Part shown: one piece after another, positions 11,267-21,800 of the stretch
How positions within the stretch are numbered: position 1 is the first letter of the stretch
Layout of the letters: every line of letters starts with the position of its first letter
Origin: Pleurostoma richardsiae
Taxonomy: Eukaryota > Ascomycota > Sordariomycetes > Calosphaeriales > Pleurostomataceae
Reading direction: 5' to 3'
NCBI GenBank assembly: GCA_030052745.1
Contig: JANBVO010000008.1
Location: 806,001-870,000 of the forward strand
Length of the DNA stretch: 64,000 nucleotides
Notes under the pieces: model-generated
What the model was told of the DNA's origin: nothing
Seen by the model: only the letters and a program-made list of their open reading frames with translations
Database searches by the model: none
Position numbers and translations under genes: made by a program

Positions 11267-13399
11267 ATGGATGTCCTCAAGGTTCTCTCGCGCGGCATCA
11301 AGCACACGGCGAAGCGGCCCGGGGCCGCGAGCCTCAATGCCACGAATCTGCCGTCTGCAGGCAACCGGCCGAACCCTCAGCTGTTCCACGACGAGGTCCG
11401 AGGCACGAAGAGGAGGAAGGTCGACGAGGCGCCGAAGGACTCCTCGGGCGACGACGACCTGAGCGACGTCGACTTCTTCGCCCCGAGAGACGAGAAACCC
11501 AAGGGCGCCCGCGCGGAGCCCCCGAGCTCGGGGCAATCCCAGCAGACGAAGAGGAAGGAGGAGCCGAAGCCCCAGCTGCCGGATGAGGATGAGTGCCGGC
11601 AGATACTGCGGTCGCACCGGCTGAAGTTCACGCTGCTCTCCGCACGCGAGGACAAGAAGGCGAAGGTGAAAAAGAGCAAGAAGAGCAAGAAGAAGGCCGT
11701 CAAGCCCGAGAAGGAGGAGAAGAAGCTGCTACATCCGCGGCCGCTGAGGTCCTTCGGCGAGCTGCGGACGCTGTACGAGATCTCGCCGAGGCTCGCCGAG
11801 AACCTCGAGGCGCAGGGCTATAAGGAGCCCACAGAGGTGCAGCTGGCCAGCTTGCCTCTTCTGCTGCATCCCGAGATGGCGCTGGAGCAGGAGAGCGAAG
11901 CGGAGGAGGGCCTAGCTAGCGGCGTCGATTTCATGGCTGTGGCCCCTACGGGAAGCGGCAAGACGCTGAGCTTCCTGATACCCGCGATCAATGGCATAAT
12001 GAGGAGGAGAGCGCAGAACAAGGGCTACCACAAGGACCATGAGCTCGAGGCTATTGTGGTTGCACCAACTCGAGAGCTGGCTTACCAGATACTGAACGAG
12101 GGACGGAAGCTGACATTGGGCACGGGGGTGAGAGTTGTTGCGATGAAGAAGGGCATGCGCGTTGCTGCGCAGGAAGGTCCCGGTGACGGGAGGGAAGGCG
12201 ACAGTGAAGACGAGGTATCGGACGTCAGCGATGAGGAAGAAGCGTCCGGCTCGGAGAAGGAAGGGGACGACCGACGGAGGACGCCGGTCACCAAGGCAGA
12301 CATCCTTGTCACGACACCGATGCTGCTTCTGAACTCCCTCAAGGCTGGGTCGAAAACCCTCCCAACTGTCAAGACCCTGATTCTCGACGAGGCTGACGTA
12401 CTCTTGGACCCCTTATTCAGGGAGCAGACCATGGGCATCTGGTCTGCATGCGCCAGTCCCGAGCTGCACCTCACCTTCTGGTCCGCGACGATGGGATCGA
12501 ACATTGAGACAATCATAACCGATCAGCTCAAATCGCACTCGGAAGCCCGAGGCGTCACCGATCCCAGACCACTTGTGCGGCTCGTGGTCGGTCTGAAAGA
12601 CACTGCAGTACCGAACATCAGGCACAAGTTGATTTACACGGCGACCGAGCCGGGGAAGCTCCTGGCCATACGGCAGCTCCTGCACCCTGTGGCAGGATCC
12701 GACTCCGGACCACCCCTGCGACCCCCTTTCCTGGTCTTCACCCAGACGATCGAGCGCGCGACGGCATTGCACGATGAGCTGAAGTACGACATCCCGCTGG
12801 CGGCCGGCGGCTCCTCGCGCATCGCCGTCCTGCACTCCTCGCTCCCCGACTCCGCGCGGTCCGGGATCATGCGGCGCTTCCGGTCCGGCGAGATCTGGGT
12901 CCTCATCACGACCGACGTGCTCGCGCGGGGCGTGGACTTCGCGGGCGTCAACGGCGTGGTCAACTACGACGTCCCCGGCTCCGCGGCGGCCTACGTGCAC
13001 CGCGCGGGCCGGACGGGCCGCGCGGGCCGCGAGGGCGGCGTGGCCGTGACGTTCTACACCAAGGAGGACGTGCCGTTCGTCAAGAGCGTGGCCAACGTCA
13101 TCGCGGCCAGCGAGAGGCAGGCGGGCCGCACGGGCGAGGACGCGGACGTCAAGCAGTGGCTGCTGGACGCGCTGCCGGACGTGCGCAAGGAGGACCGGCA
13201 GCGGCTCAAGACGAGGGGCGTCGAGGCGCGGAGGAGCGGGGGCAAGGCGAGGATCACGTCCAAGAGCGCGTGGGAGCGGCGCCGAGAGCACAATAGGAAG
13301 GGGGCCATCGAGGGCAGCAGGAAGAGGAAGATGCAGGAGACGGAGGGCGATGAGGGAGAGGAGGGAGGAGAGAGCGAATGGGGTGGGCTTGACGACTGA
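11267..13399 (+). CDS. ROK1: ATP-dependent DEAD-box RNA helicase ROK1 (ribosome biogenesis)
   Basis: A nucleolar RNA helicase needed for early 18S rRNA processing and small-subunit assembly (family knowledge). It is a single intronless 710-residue frame. The N-terminal 170 residues are highly charged with Lys-rich runs (KKSKKSKKK), typical of nucleolar proteins. The helicase core shows the Q-motif area (EPTEVQ), Walker A APTGSGKT at about 226-233, Ia PTRELAYQ, the DEAD box DEAD at 374-377, motif III SAT, RGVDF, and motif VI HRAGRTGR at about 578-585. An acidic/Ser-rich insertion (DSEDEVSDVSDEEE) sits between motifs Ia and II. ROK1 was preferred over other DEAD-box proteins for its length, the short N-terminal block MDVLKVLSRGIK and the layout of the core. 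The gene converges on the SPRY gene, with 288 bp between stop codons. Confidence 0.93.
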   Translation: MDVLKVLSRGIKHTAKRPGAASLNATNLPSAGNRPNPQLFHDEVRGTKRRKVDEAPKDSSGDDDLSDVDFFAPRDEKPKGARAEPPSSGQSQQTKRKEEPKPQLPDEDECRQILRSHRLKFTLLSAREDKKAKVKKSKKSKKKAVKPEKEEKKLLHPRPLRSFGELRTLYEISPRLAENLEAQGYKEPTEVQLASLPLLLHPEMALEQESEAEEGLASGVDFMAVAPTGSGKTLSFLIPAINGIMRRRAQNKGYHKDHELEAIVVAPTRELAYQILNEGRKLTLGTGVRVVAMKKGMRVAAQEGPGDGREGDSEDEVSDVSDEEEASGSEKEGDDRRRTPVTKADILVTTPMLLLNSLKAGSKTLPTVKTLILDEADVLLDPLFREQTMGIWSACASPELHLTFWSATMGSNIETIITDQLKSHSEARGVTDPRPLVRLVVGLKDTAVPNIRHKLIYTATEPGKLLAIRQLLHPVAGSDSGPPLRPPFLVFTQTIERATALHDELKYDIPLAAGGSSRIAVLHSSLPDSARSGIMRRFRSGEIWVLITTDVLARGVDFAGVNGVVNYDVPGSAAAYVHRAGRTGRAGREGGVAVTFYTKEDVPFVKSVANVIAASERQAGRTGEDADVKQWLLDALPDVRKEDRQRLKTRGVEARRSGGKARITSKSAWERRREHNRKGAIEGSRKRKMQETEGDEGEEGGESEWGGLDD

Positions 13400-13687
13400 T
13401 CATGTTCATATACCTACTCTACAGCGGCCCAGAAGACTGAAGATAGAAAACCTGAAGGTTTACAAACCTCACCCTATGATCGTCATGACTGACTGCTCTT
13501 GTGTTACACGCGTATCACCGATGATGTACAAGGAAGCCACTTGCAATGTCCTGTCGATAGCCATCACATACCATTCATTTGCCTCAACTACTTCATCTGA
13601 AGGACTACGGTCATGGTCTGCCGAATCAATCCGTTCCAGTCTCTGATAACAAGCCACAATCCGCAGCATCAACAGCCGCGCGAGCCC
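13400..13687. other. Convergent intergenic space
   Basis: These 288 bp lie between the stops of ROK1 (+) and the SPRY gene (-) and must hold both 3' untranslated ends, so the transcripts may overlap. No gene is present. Confidence 0.6.
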
Positions 13688-14971
13688 TCACTCGACGACC
13701 CCCTTATACAACCACCTCGCCGGGTCGAACACCACCTCGAAGCTCACCTCCCCGAACGTCCCCAGCGCAGGCACCAGGTCGTGGAAGCCCTCCAGCCCCG
13801 TGACCGGCAGGTCCTGCTGCGCGTCCGTCTCCTCGTGCAGGTTCCACCTCCCCTCCTCCCTCCCCTGCCTCGTGAAGAACACCTCCACGTCGATCTTCCC
13901 CGTGCTCTCACCCTGCCCCTCCGCCAGCCTCATCCCCACCCCGACCGTCTGGCCCCTCCCGAACGGCCTCACGAAGTCCTTGCCCCCCCACCGGTCGTTG
14001 ACGTACCGGTGCCCGTCGTCCCCGTGCACGGCCAGCGACCCGCGGTGCCAACCGGGCATGCGGAACGACGGGTACGGCAGCGCCGCGAACCCGACCGCCA
14101 GGCAGATGTCCCGCGCCGGCGTGCCCCGCTCGCCGACGCGCACCTCGTAGTAGATGGTCCGCGGCCGGCGCGTCGCCAGCGGGCTGTGCGCCGCGGCCGA
14201 GTACAGAGGCGGGTACCCGAGCACGCAGCTGTCGCGCGACCGCCTGTCCGTCTGGCCGCGCCAGACGCCCGGCCCGGCCCACTCCAGCGCGCCCATGAAC
14301 CGGCCCGTCGGCGGCGCGGGCGCCAGGAGCCGCAGGTTGTGCGTGCGCAGGGCCTCCAGGGCCGCGGCGTCGAGGGGAGCAGGGGGCGAGAGCGGGTGCT
14401 CGGCGCACCAGGCCTCGCCGGCTGACGCCTCGGCCTCGGGGGCGTTGGTGGCCGGCGAGCGGTCGTACCCCGAGAAGATGTCCGGGGGCGGCGGGAAGAG
14501 CGCCGTGTCGGGGACGAGGGCCTGCCAGTCATGTTCGGGCTTCACAACGGGTCTGGAGGAAGGGGGCGGGCCGGGAGGAGGGCCGTAGTCGTCGTCAACG
14601 GGGTTGCTGGAGCCGGGCTGTCGAGAGGGTGGCAGGCCCGGCGGAGGCGCATAATCATCAATCGCATTGCTGCCGGTAGCTTGGTAATGGGAAGGTGGCG
14701 GGCCCGGCGGAGGTGCGTAGTCCGCCTGGGGGTTGCTCCCGGTGGCTAGCTGGTGTGACGGGGGAGGTCCTGGCGGGGGAGCGACGTCGCCAGCGGCGAA
14801 ATTGCCTCCGGATTGCTGCTGCTTGGGCGGAGGCCCTGGGGGTGGAGCGATGTCCATGTCGTTATTACTGGGGAGCTGTGGCTTCGCTTTTGACTGCTGC
14901 TGCTGGAGAGGGATCTGGGCTGGTCGAGGCGCCTCTTCCTCGTGAGCGTCGCTCTTGCTGCCGAAACACAT
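13688..14971 (-). CDS. Proline-rich SPRY-domain protein
   Basis: One uninterrupted frame of 427 residues. The first 130 residues hold five spaced copies of an APPPGPPP-type motif separated by linkers of about 12-18 residues rich in Ser, Gln, Gly, Asn and Asp. From about residue 200 there is a SPRY-like domain: a block around WAGPGVWRG, then YYEVRV, DICLAVGFAALPYPSFRMPGW, SLAVHGDDGHRYVN, VGVGMRL, and VEVFFTRQG close to the end. SPRY domains bind protein partners, and yeast Ssh4/Ear1 use one with Rsp5 in vacuolar sorting. This protein lacks the transmembrane segment of those adaptors, so the same job is not assured. The N-terminus MCFGSK has a Cys at position 2 that could be lipidated (inference). 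Codon bias is strongly GC, which produces long mirror frames on the other strand. Confidence 0.85.
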   Translation of the reverse strand: MCFGSKSDAHEEEAPRPAQIPLQQQQSKAKPQLPSNNDMDIAPPPGPPPKQQQSGGNFAAGDVAPPPGPPPSHQLATGSNPQADYAPPPGPPPSHYQATGSNAIDDYAPPPGLPPSRQPGSSNPVDDDYGPPPGPPPSSRPVVKPEHDWQALVPDTALFPPPPDIFSGYDRSPATNAPEAEASAGEAWCAEHPLSPPAPLDAAALEALRTHNLRLLAPAPPTGRFMGALEWAGPGVWRGQTDRRSRDSCVLGYPPLYSAAAHSPLATRRPRTIYYEVRVGERGTPARDICLAVGFAALPYPSFRMPGWHRGSLAVHGDDGHRYVNDRWGGKDFVRPFGRGQTVGVGMRLAEGQGESTGKIDVEVFFTRQGREEGRWNLHEETDAQQDLPVTGLEGFHDLVPALGTFGEVSFEVVFDPARWLYKGVVE

Positions 14972-16000
14972 AGTCGAGGAACAACCCAGGAAGTCAAGGT
15001 GAGAGACAAGAGTGGAAGCGCAGCCTGTCGGACTGTTAGATGGACGACGTTTCTATCAAGTTGGGAGGCAAAGGCGAGCTGCCGAGTGTAGTTATGTGCT
15101 TCTCCGCTCAGTCAAAGAGACTTGGGCCGGCGTGTTTGTTGTTCGGACAGATCGAGGGTCGAAAGGAAGCAAGGCAATTCGATCGCGGAGGCTGTGCAAC
15201 AGGCTCAAGATGATTTGAATAGAAAGAAGGGGCGCTTGATTTTGAGGCAGCCCGTGACTGACAGCCCTCACCTTGTGATCAGTGTATGACAGTTTCATAA
15301 ACCTCGCTGCTGGGACCATCGGCTCGTTTCCCTTCGTGAGCTCATCAAAGAGGCTGTGCTCGCCGCCAAGCCGCCTGACTGATTGAATGACAAGAACGGG
15401 AGGAAAGCCTTCCTTTCCAATTAGTTACCACGGTCCAACCGGGACCCCGCCACCCGAGATGACGTTTGCTTCCTCAGTCTCATTGCACGTCTCCTTGGAT
15501 GACAATTGTTTCCTGTCTGCAGTGTAATTGACGAAGCCGCAAGCTGGCCAGCGAGCTGCAGGGGCTACGACGTCCACTAGGTACCTTGCCTTATAGCAAC
15601 AATCGTAGTGCAGGATACGGAGCTACCTAGGTAGGCACTCACTTCAGGTCATGTCTGCAGCGAGTTATCAACTTCACCGCCTACTGAGCTGGTCTATATT
15701 CTTCAAACGAATGTAGTTAGATTCTGGTATGAGCTATCTCGGCCATTCTGCTGCTCATCGCCAGATGAGTTGGCCATCTGGTTTACTTCGAATTAGACCC
15801 GATACCGCCTGAAGTAGAGAAGAGAAGAACCCCCCCCCCCGGTGACGAGCTACAGCTAGACATGCATATGAAGGCATATATGCCTAGCAAGTCGTCAAGC
15901 AAAACCCCAATTCCAAGAAACACCACCCCCAAAACGTCTGTAGCGAACGTGCAGGCTCATGATCTGCCTCAACGAAATCATTTCACCGTGACTATGGCTC
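14972..16000. other. Intergenic region with an 11-C run and AGGTACCT motifs
   Basis: No gene is recognised. The first few hundred bases are the upstream region of the SPRY gene. CTAGGTACCTTG lies near 15577-15588 and CTACCTAGGTAGG at 15623-15635. An 11-base C run at 15830-15840 and a perfect 14-bp palindrome (AGGCATATATGCCT) at 15872-15885 lie in the probable 3' flank of the Ca2+/H+ exchanger. Confidence 0.5.
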
Positions 16001-18840
16001 CTACGCACCCCAAGCACTAGCCTCGTCAGGGTTGGGGTAGTAGAATGCCACCACGCTGATGATGACATAGGTAGCACACAAGAGCGCGCCCTCGAGGTAG
16101 TTGCTACGGCCGTCTAGCACCAGGAAGTTGACGATGAAGGCCGAGACGAAGAGGCATACGGTCTCGAATAGGGTGAAGTAGAGCGTCATGTCCCGCTTCA
16201 TGATCCAGCCCAAGATGACGACCAGCGGCGTAGTGAAGAGGGCAATTTGAATAGAACTGCCGACTGCAACGCCGATTGCGAGGTCCATCTTGTTCTTCAT
16301 GGCAACGGTGATGGCCGTGACGTGCTCCGCAGCATTGCCGACGATGGGGAGGATGATCAGACCGATAAATATCTCACTGATGGGGCTTGACGCCACGAGA
16401 CCATTGATGGAATCGACCATGAACTCGGCGCAGACAGCCACAAGACCCGTAGAGACGAGAAGGAGGAGGACGGCGCTAGTACGTGACAAGTCGTCGCTGT
16501 ACTTGTCAGCCGCCTGCTCCGCCGCTGACCCTGAACTCAAGGCGCTAAGCGGAATTTGCGAAGGCATCATAGCGCCAGGGGGTCGGACCTGGTACTGCTG
16601 GTTCAAGCGATCAGGGAGAGAGTTGGTTCTCCGAATTCCATAGCGGACGCGCGGGATCGGGCCACTGGGGACAGCAGGCATTCCCATTACGCCCGGCGGC
16701 TGAGTGAAGACCGTCGGAGCCAGACTCTTTGCCACAGGCCTCAAAGACATGCCAAGGAGACCGTTGAAGGGTCGCTTCGTCACTAGAGGGTCGATTGTAC
16801 CCTCTTCGCTGGACACAAAGGTCGGGGCGAAGTCGATGCGGCGAGGTTCTCCGGAGCCGAAATGGACCTTCTCGGAAGTCTCGGGCTTCTCCTCGATAGT
16901 CTCTTCGCCCGGGCTTGCGGCACCGTGGGAACCCGCCTTCTTTGAGCTCTTCCGATTGCGCCTGAACGAGTGCTTATGATGCCGTCTCCTGTGGTGGCGA
17001 GGCCTGTCATCTTCGATGGCAGAATCATTACCATCAAGGACGCCGTGCCTAGGGGCCAAGACAGACTGGGGCGCAGACTCTTCGGGGTGAGGTGCCTCAT
17101 CTAGCGTGGGAGTCCCAAAGGACGAGGTACGCGTCGGAGGAGCGGTCTCACTGGTGTCTAACGAGGCCACACTAGACTTCCGACGCCTGCCACCACGAAT
17201 GACCCTCTTGACACGTTTCGAGACCGTATCCCTAGAATGGCTGGACCCATCGGAGTCGGAATCGGATGATGAACTGTCATCAGAACTGGAGCTATCCAGC
17301 CATGCCGAGACAGGACCAGGAGTAGACTCCGCGTCAATGATGTTCTGCGGTGTTGACTCGTACATGTACGCGTGCGACTTGAGCTGGAAGAGAAGGTATA
17401 TCGCATACACCAGGAGCAGAATCTGCAACGACGTCAGCAGGGTGGACGACGCCTGGAGATAAAGGCGGTGACTTACCACACTAGTTCCGCGGCTGATCTT
17501 TAAAGATTGCTTGTCTGCAAGATCATTGTCGCTGAAGGAGGCATGGAAAGCAGTCTATAGAAAATAAGGTCAAGCCCTGTTTGGGAGGAACAGTTTGGGG
17601 TCATACCGGTAAGACAAGGCTGATGACGCTCAAACTCAGCAAGCATGCACTCATCTGAGTGACGGTACTGTTGTAGATCTACTAATTTGTCAGTCGACAG
17701 GTGCTATCTATGCCGTTCAATGAGACTGACCTGTTCACGGAAACGGAGGCCACCAAGAAGGAAGCACATGCCCAGGATGAGAAGTAGGTTGGCCAGAATC
17801 GATCCCAGCAACGACGCTTGGACGATACGGATTTCATTCTGAGTTCCGTCAGTATGAGCTCGGACAGTCCAAAGTAGAGAGGGGTGGGCGCACATACCTT
17901 GACCAGTGCGATGCTGTTAGGTTAGAAGAAAACAGTCAGTGAGCATGAGTTCGAATACAAACATGGACGCATGGCGCGGTACGACGGAAGCTGCAGATAC
18001 GAAGAGGGGTCAAACGATGATATGGGACGCGATTGATTTGATAATGCCTTTGTGGGCTTCTCGCTCGTTCTTGTCTTGATCACTTGATAAGGTAAGACAT
18101 ACATGCTGCGATACGGGTTAGCAATCGATTCCTGTGCTCGGCGAGTAGGGCTGAGCCGAAGCTGACGAGCCGAGAGGCGTGACGTACAAGATGATGAGTT
18201 CTACGGCGTTGCCAAACGTGATGTTCAGCAGAGCACCGATGGCGTCGCCCATTCTGTGGGCCACAGTCTCGGTGGCGTGGCTTAGGAGACCAGCGAGCGG
18301 GACGATGGCAATGGCATTCATGGCAAAGATCACACCGGGACTCATGTTTGGAATGGCCTGGACGGCGATACCGACGGGCACAAAGACCAACAGGATGTTG
18401 ATCGGGCTGTGTAGCAAGATCTTCTTGACGACCAAGAGGAACCTCGTTGCAACGTTCGGTTGCTTCTTGTCCTCCTCGTCGCTGGCCCCAGAACCTAGCT
18501 GAGCCCCCTGCACCTCAGCTTGCGGAGATGCAGCGGACTGCGAGCTACTGGCATCTCTGGCAGCGGGGACGGCCGGCGCCTGGGACGATGTATCGCCGCC
18601 GACGCCGGCGCCAGCAGCAGCAGAGCCGTACTGGTCGGTACTAAAGTTGACATGGCTACCGGTGATTGTGGGAGTAGTAGCAGGATGCGACTGGGTGGAC
18701 GAGGTGGTCCGCGGGTTACTTAGGGGAAGAAGGTCGGGTCGCGGTCGTCTCGACGTGCTACGAGAGCTTCCATTCGCTGTGACTTTTGCCCAAACGCGGA
18801 GGCGATCTATATACGGTTCGTCAGAGGAAGTTTCCTTCAT
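16001..18840 (-). CDS. cax: Ca2+/H+ exchanger (CAX family, vacuolar type) with two predicted microexons
   Basis: An antiporter that exports cytosolic Ca2+ into the vacuole in exchange for H+ (family of yeast VCX1). The proposed exons on the minus strand are 18840-18188, 18105-18103, 17913-17898, 17838-17731, 17678-17607, 17554-17477 and 17422-16001, giving 783 residues. The alpha-repeats are both present: GNAVELI at the end of exon 1 (about 211-217), running into [19 protein letters not shown], and [20 protein letters not shown] at 672-691. About eleven hydrophobic segments are visible. The 115-residue Ser-rich N-terminus and a roughly 280-residue cytosolic loop (about 330-610, with [15 protein letters not shown]) make it nearly twice the length of yeast VCX1 (about 411). 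All introns have GT(A/C)NG(T/A) donors. The 3-nt exon restores a residue that is otherwise missing from the first repeat. The start was chosen as the first ATG of the long exon 1. Confidence 0.93.
17898..17913 (-). other. Predicted 16-nt microexon of the Ca2+/H+ exchanger
   Basis: The sixteen bases CATCGCACTGGTCAAG encode the end of I-I-A-L-V-K. They are flanked by CTAACAG upstream and GTATGT downstream. They are needed to join exon 1 to the NEIRIVQ exon in frame and match the conserved first alpha-repeat. Confidence 0.85.
18103..18105 (-). other. Predicted 3-nt microexon (CAT) of the Ca2+/H+ exchanger
   Basis: On the minus strand the sequence reads TTGCTAACCCGTATCGCAG, then CAT, then GTATGT. 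This is a perfect branch site, an acceptor, three bases and a perfect donor. Upstream exon 1 ends in phase 2 with TT, and the 16-nt exon downstream starts with C. Including CAT gives F-I-I-A-L; skipping it gives F-I-A-L. Yeast VCX1 and plant CAX1 have 15 residues between VELI/TELI and the conserved V(V/K/Q) stretch, and only the version with CAT matches that count. Confidence 0.65.
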
Positions 18841-21800
18841 CGAATGGGCTCTTGGTAGCAGGTCTCAGACGCGACGGTCGCAAAAGATGCGAATCTTGCT
18901 TGGAGGGGAAAAATAGAAGAAAGGAAAAGGAAAGGGAAGCGAGAGGCGTCAGGAGGATATGCCAGGGCGCCCATTGTATTAAAGTCAATGGGGTAAGGTT
19001 CGGTGAGGAGGCAAAGGTGCCGAGACCCCGGTGATAGCCGTCGTCTGATTGGCCTCCCGTCACAACAGCAGGTGAGAGAGTTCCCCAAGACGTGCTAGTG
19101 TGCGCCTTGGCGGCTGCTGCAAGGCGAAGCACCCCCCGCGAGGTACCTCTACTCGTACAGCCCCAATAGTGGGAATGCTGGTGACGCATCGGTATTCAAA
19201 GCAGCCCATTCCATCTTCCGCATAGAGCCATGTTGCATCTGGAAAGATATGGAAACGCACAACCCGACACGGAGAGACACAGTTTGTAACCCAGATGGGT
19301 GATCATGGTGAGATCTCTGCTGAGTCCTCGTGCGAGTCGCCGCCGTCTCAGGGAGAATGTGCAGTACTCCCGCTCCGGGGATGCAGGAAGACAGATAAGC
19401 AACTAGGTAAGGTACCTGGAGCTGAAGGTAGGTAGGTGATTACCTAGGTACCTGACCTCCCGCTGTCTCTCACTGATGTACTGTACCCACAGGCTGCTAG
19501 ACTGTACCTTAGACGGACGACCGAGTGCATGATGGAGCCTCCCAATGATGACACTTATCAGGGCCAAATGGCACCTCCAAGATTAGACTAGAACTCAAGG
19601 AGGAGCCGGCCTAAGCCATGAGGATTTGGAGGGGTGGGGGAGGGGGAAGCTTGATATCGATCTTGCGGCTCCTCTTGACCCTACCACCCATGTTGTGGAC
19701 GCAAGAGGCGTCAACCGGTGAGGGTACCGCAAAGCTTCTTCTCCAACCATCCCGTTGGTAATAACCTAAATGAGATCATGGGACTCACTCATGGTCGTAG
19801 TAATTCCCCCTATCTCCCTCCTCTCCTCTTCGACGTCCTCTTCTTCCCCTCGCTGTCGCCCCCCGCTTCGTGATTGTCGTTATCTCTTGGTCTTGGCCCG
19901 CCAAGATCCCGGAGTAGCAGGTGGGAAAGGCAATCGGCAAGCTCGGAGAGCACTGAGCGGAGCTCTGAGCTCTGACGCGTGTCTCCGGAGGCCGCACAGT
20001 CGGCGCCGGCTCGGCGGGGAAGCGGGTGGTGGGCTGAGCCGCAGTGGTATTGGTCGCTTGGAGGGCTGCGGAGAAGGTGTTGGAGACCGCTAACTGACAG
20101 CAGGGTTGCTCGAGCTAGCTAGTGTGTTGGCGGGCGTGGGATGTCTGTCCTTGTGTCTTGCTCGATGGCTTATTGTCAGACGACCGATCTTCAAGGGGTT
20201 GCAGAGGTGAAAGTAGATGAAGAGACTGAAAGAGTAGTAAGGTAAGACTCTCCACGAGAGCATACAATGGAAGGAAAGGTGGTGACGTCGCAGGAAAGAT
20301 TTCGTGCTGTATCCCCCGGGAAGTGAATATCGATCCCAATCACCAGTGTCTTGATACGTGACTCCGAGGAACGATTGTTCTTGAGCCTCCTCATACCATA
20401 TCCCAAGCCAAGGTACCTCAAGCAAATGGCTAAGACAAGGAAGAGGTCTTAATAGAGGGTCTCGTGACTCCCAACACAATTCTCCACGAGTATTGATACA
20501 AGGTGGAGGTACATAAGCTGGATAAGGTACCTGTGGAGACTTATCATGTGGGTGTATTGAGGGCATCTCAGTTCGTCTGAGGCAGGTGCAACCAGGAACT
20601 CTGTCGATTCTTGCTCGTCACGCCGGATCAAACGGATGTTGCAGATATCCCGATGTGTCCACTCTTACGACTGCGAGGGCCAATGGTGACCTCACGGCCA
20701 TCTGCCAGTACGTGTACACGCACTGGTACAGGTACTTCAGAGAGATCGCCTCCGTCTTCTTGGGCCCTTGTATTGATTCATCACATTGTTTGGCCCAAGA
20801 CCGTGTATCCCTCGGGAGTGGCATTTCACCCACCGATACATTCTGCCCAACGGGTACATACCTCGATATGCCTGACCAAAACGTAGCAATCCGATTGCAG
20901 GAGAACAGGAAAAGCATCTGGGACAGTGAGTGTCTCCCATACTCTCTCACCCTCGCCCCAGGACGTCTGCCATGAGATGAGGCGGGAAGGAAGACGGCCA
21001 AGCCAGCACGACTCCCGGACTTAGGAGGGCGTGCACTACCACGCACTTAGTCTTCAGCAGGCCTGATAGTTGAAACCGGCTGATGAAGCGCCGGCCGTGA
21101 TCAGATCGGTCTTCGTCCTTGCGCGCCTGACCACGCTATCAACTATCCTCCTCGGAGCAAACAACGACACGCTGTCGCCCCGGAGCGGAGGCCGGCACAT
21201 TCCCGGCCGCCCCAGGGATGTTTGCTCTGCCCGCCTTGCTTGCCGCATCCGTCTCTAATCTGAAGCAGCTGATCGAGCCCGCAAGGCGCCATCCCTGGTA
21301 TTTTACGTCTTGGCACCTTTGCAGAGGACGGGCATGATGGTGGTATCGCACCCCTCCGGCGGACTGCCGGTTGTCCGCCGTAATCAGACGGCCCAAGTCA
21401 TGCCCCCTTAAGTGATCATGAGTGACCGAACTTTTGATAGACAGCAGGTTTCGCGTCCCGATGTCCGTCGAAAAGCAGGTCAAGTTCGGCGAAAGCTCTA
21501 TATCATGTCATTAGGGGAGGTCAATATCACCCTCCTAGTTCCTAGAATAGGACACGACGGTAAGTTTGCGGCCGAACTGTGCAACGAGCCACGACATATA
21601 GGCATTATCCGACGTTGCGTGGAGACGCCTTGGATACACACTTGAAGGGAGCAATGCGTACACCGTGGAAAGGGGTCACGCTTTGTCTCGGAGACAGGTC
21701 ATCAAATTTTCAGTTTCTCCAGCCCTATGCAGCCCGAGTCCTTGGCTGTCATAGCCGTGAAACCAGTACTAGATAAGCCACGCAAAGGGCGCCTTCACTG

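Noticed and set aside
12413-13291. 292-codon open frame antisense to ROK1
   Set aside because: It mirrors the GC-rich C-terminal half of the helicase and has no domain of its own.
13613-14425. 270-codon plus-strand frame opposite the SPRY gene
   Set aside because: It is Pro/Arg/His-rich translation of GC-biased codons, with no family resemblance; the minus frame has the SPRY domain.
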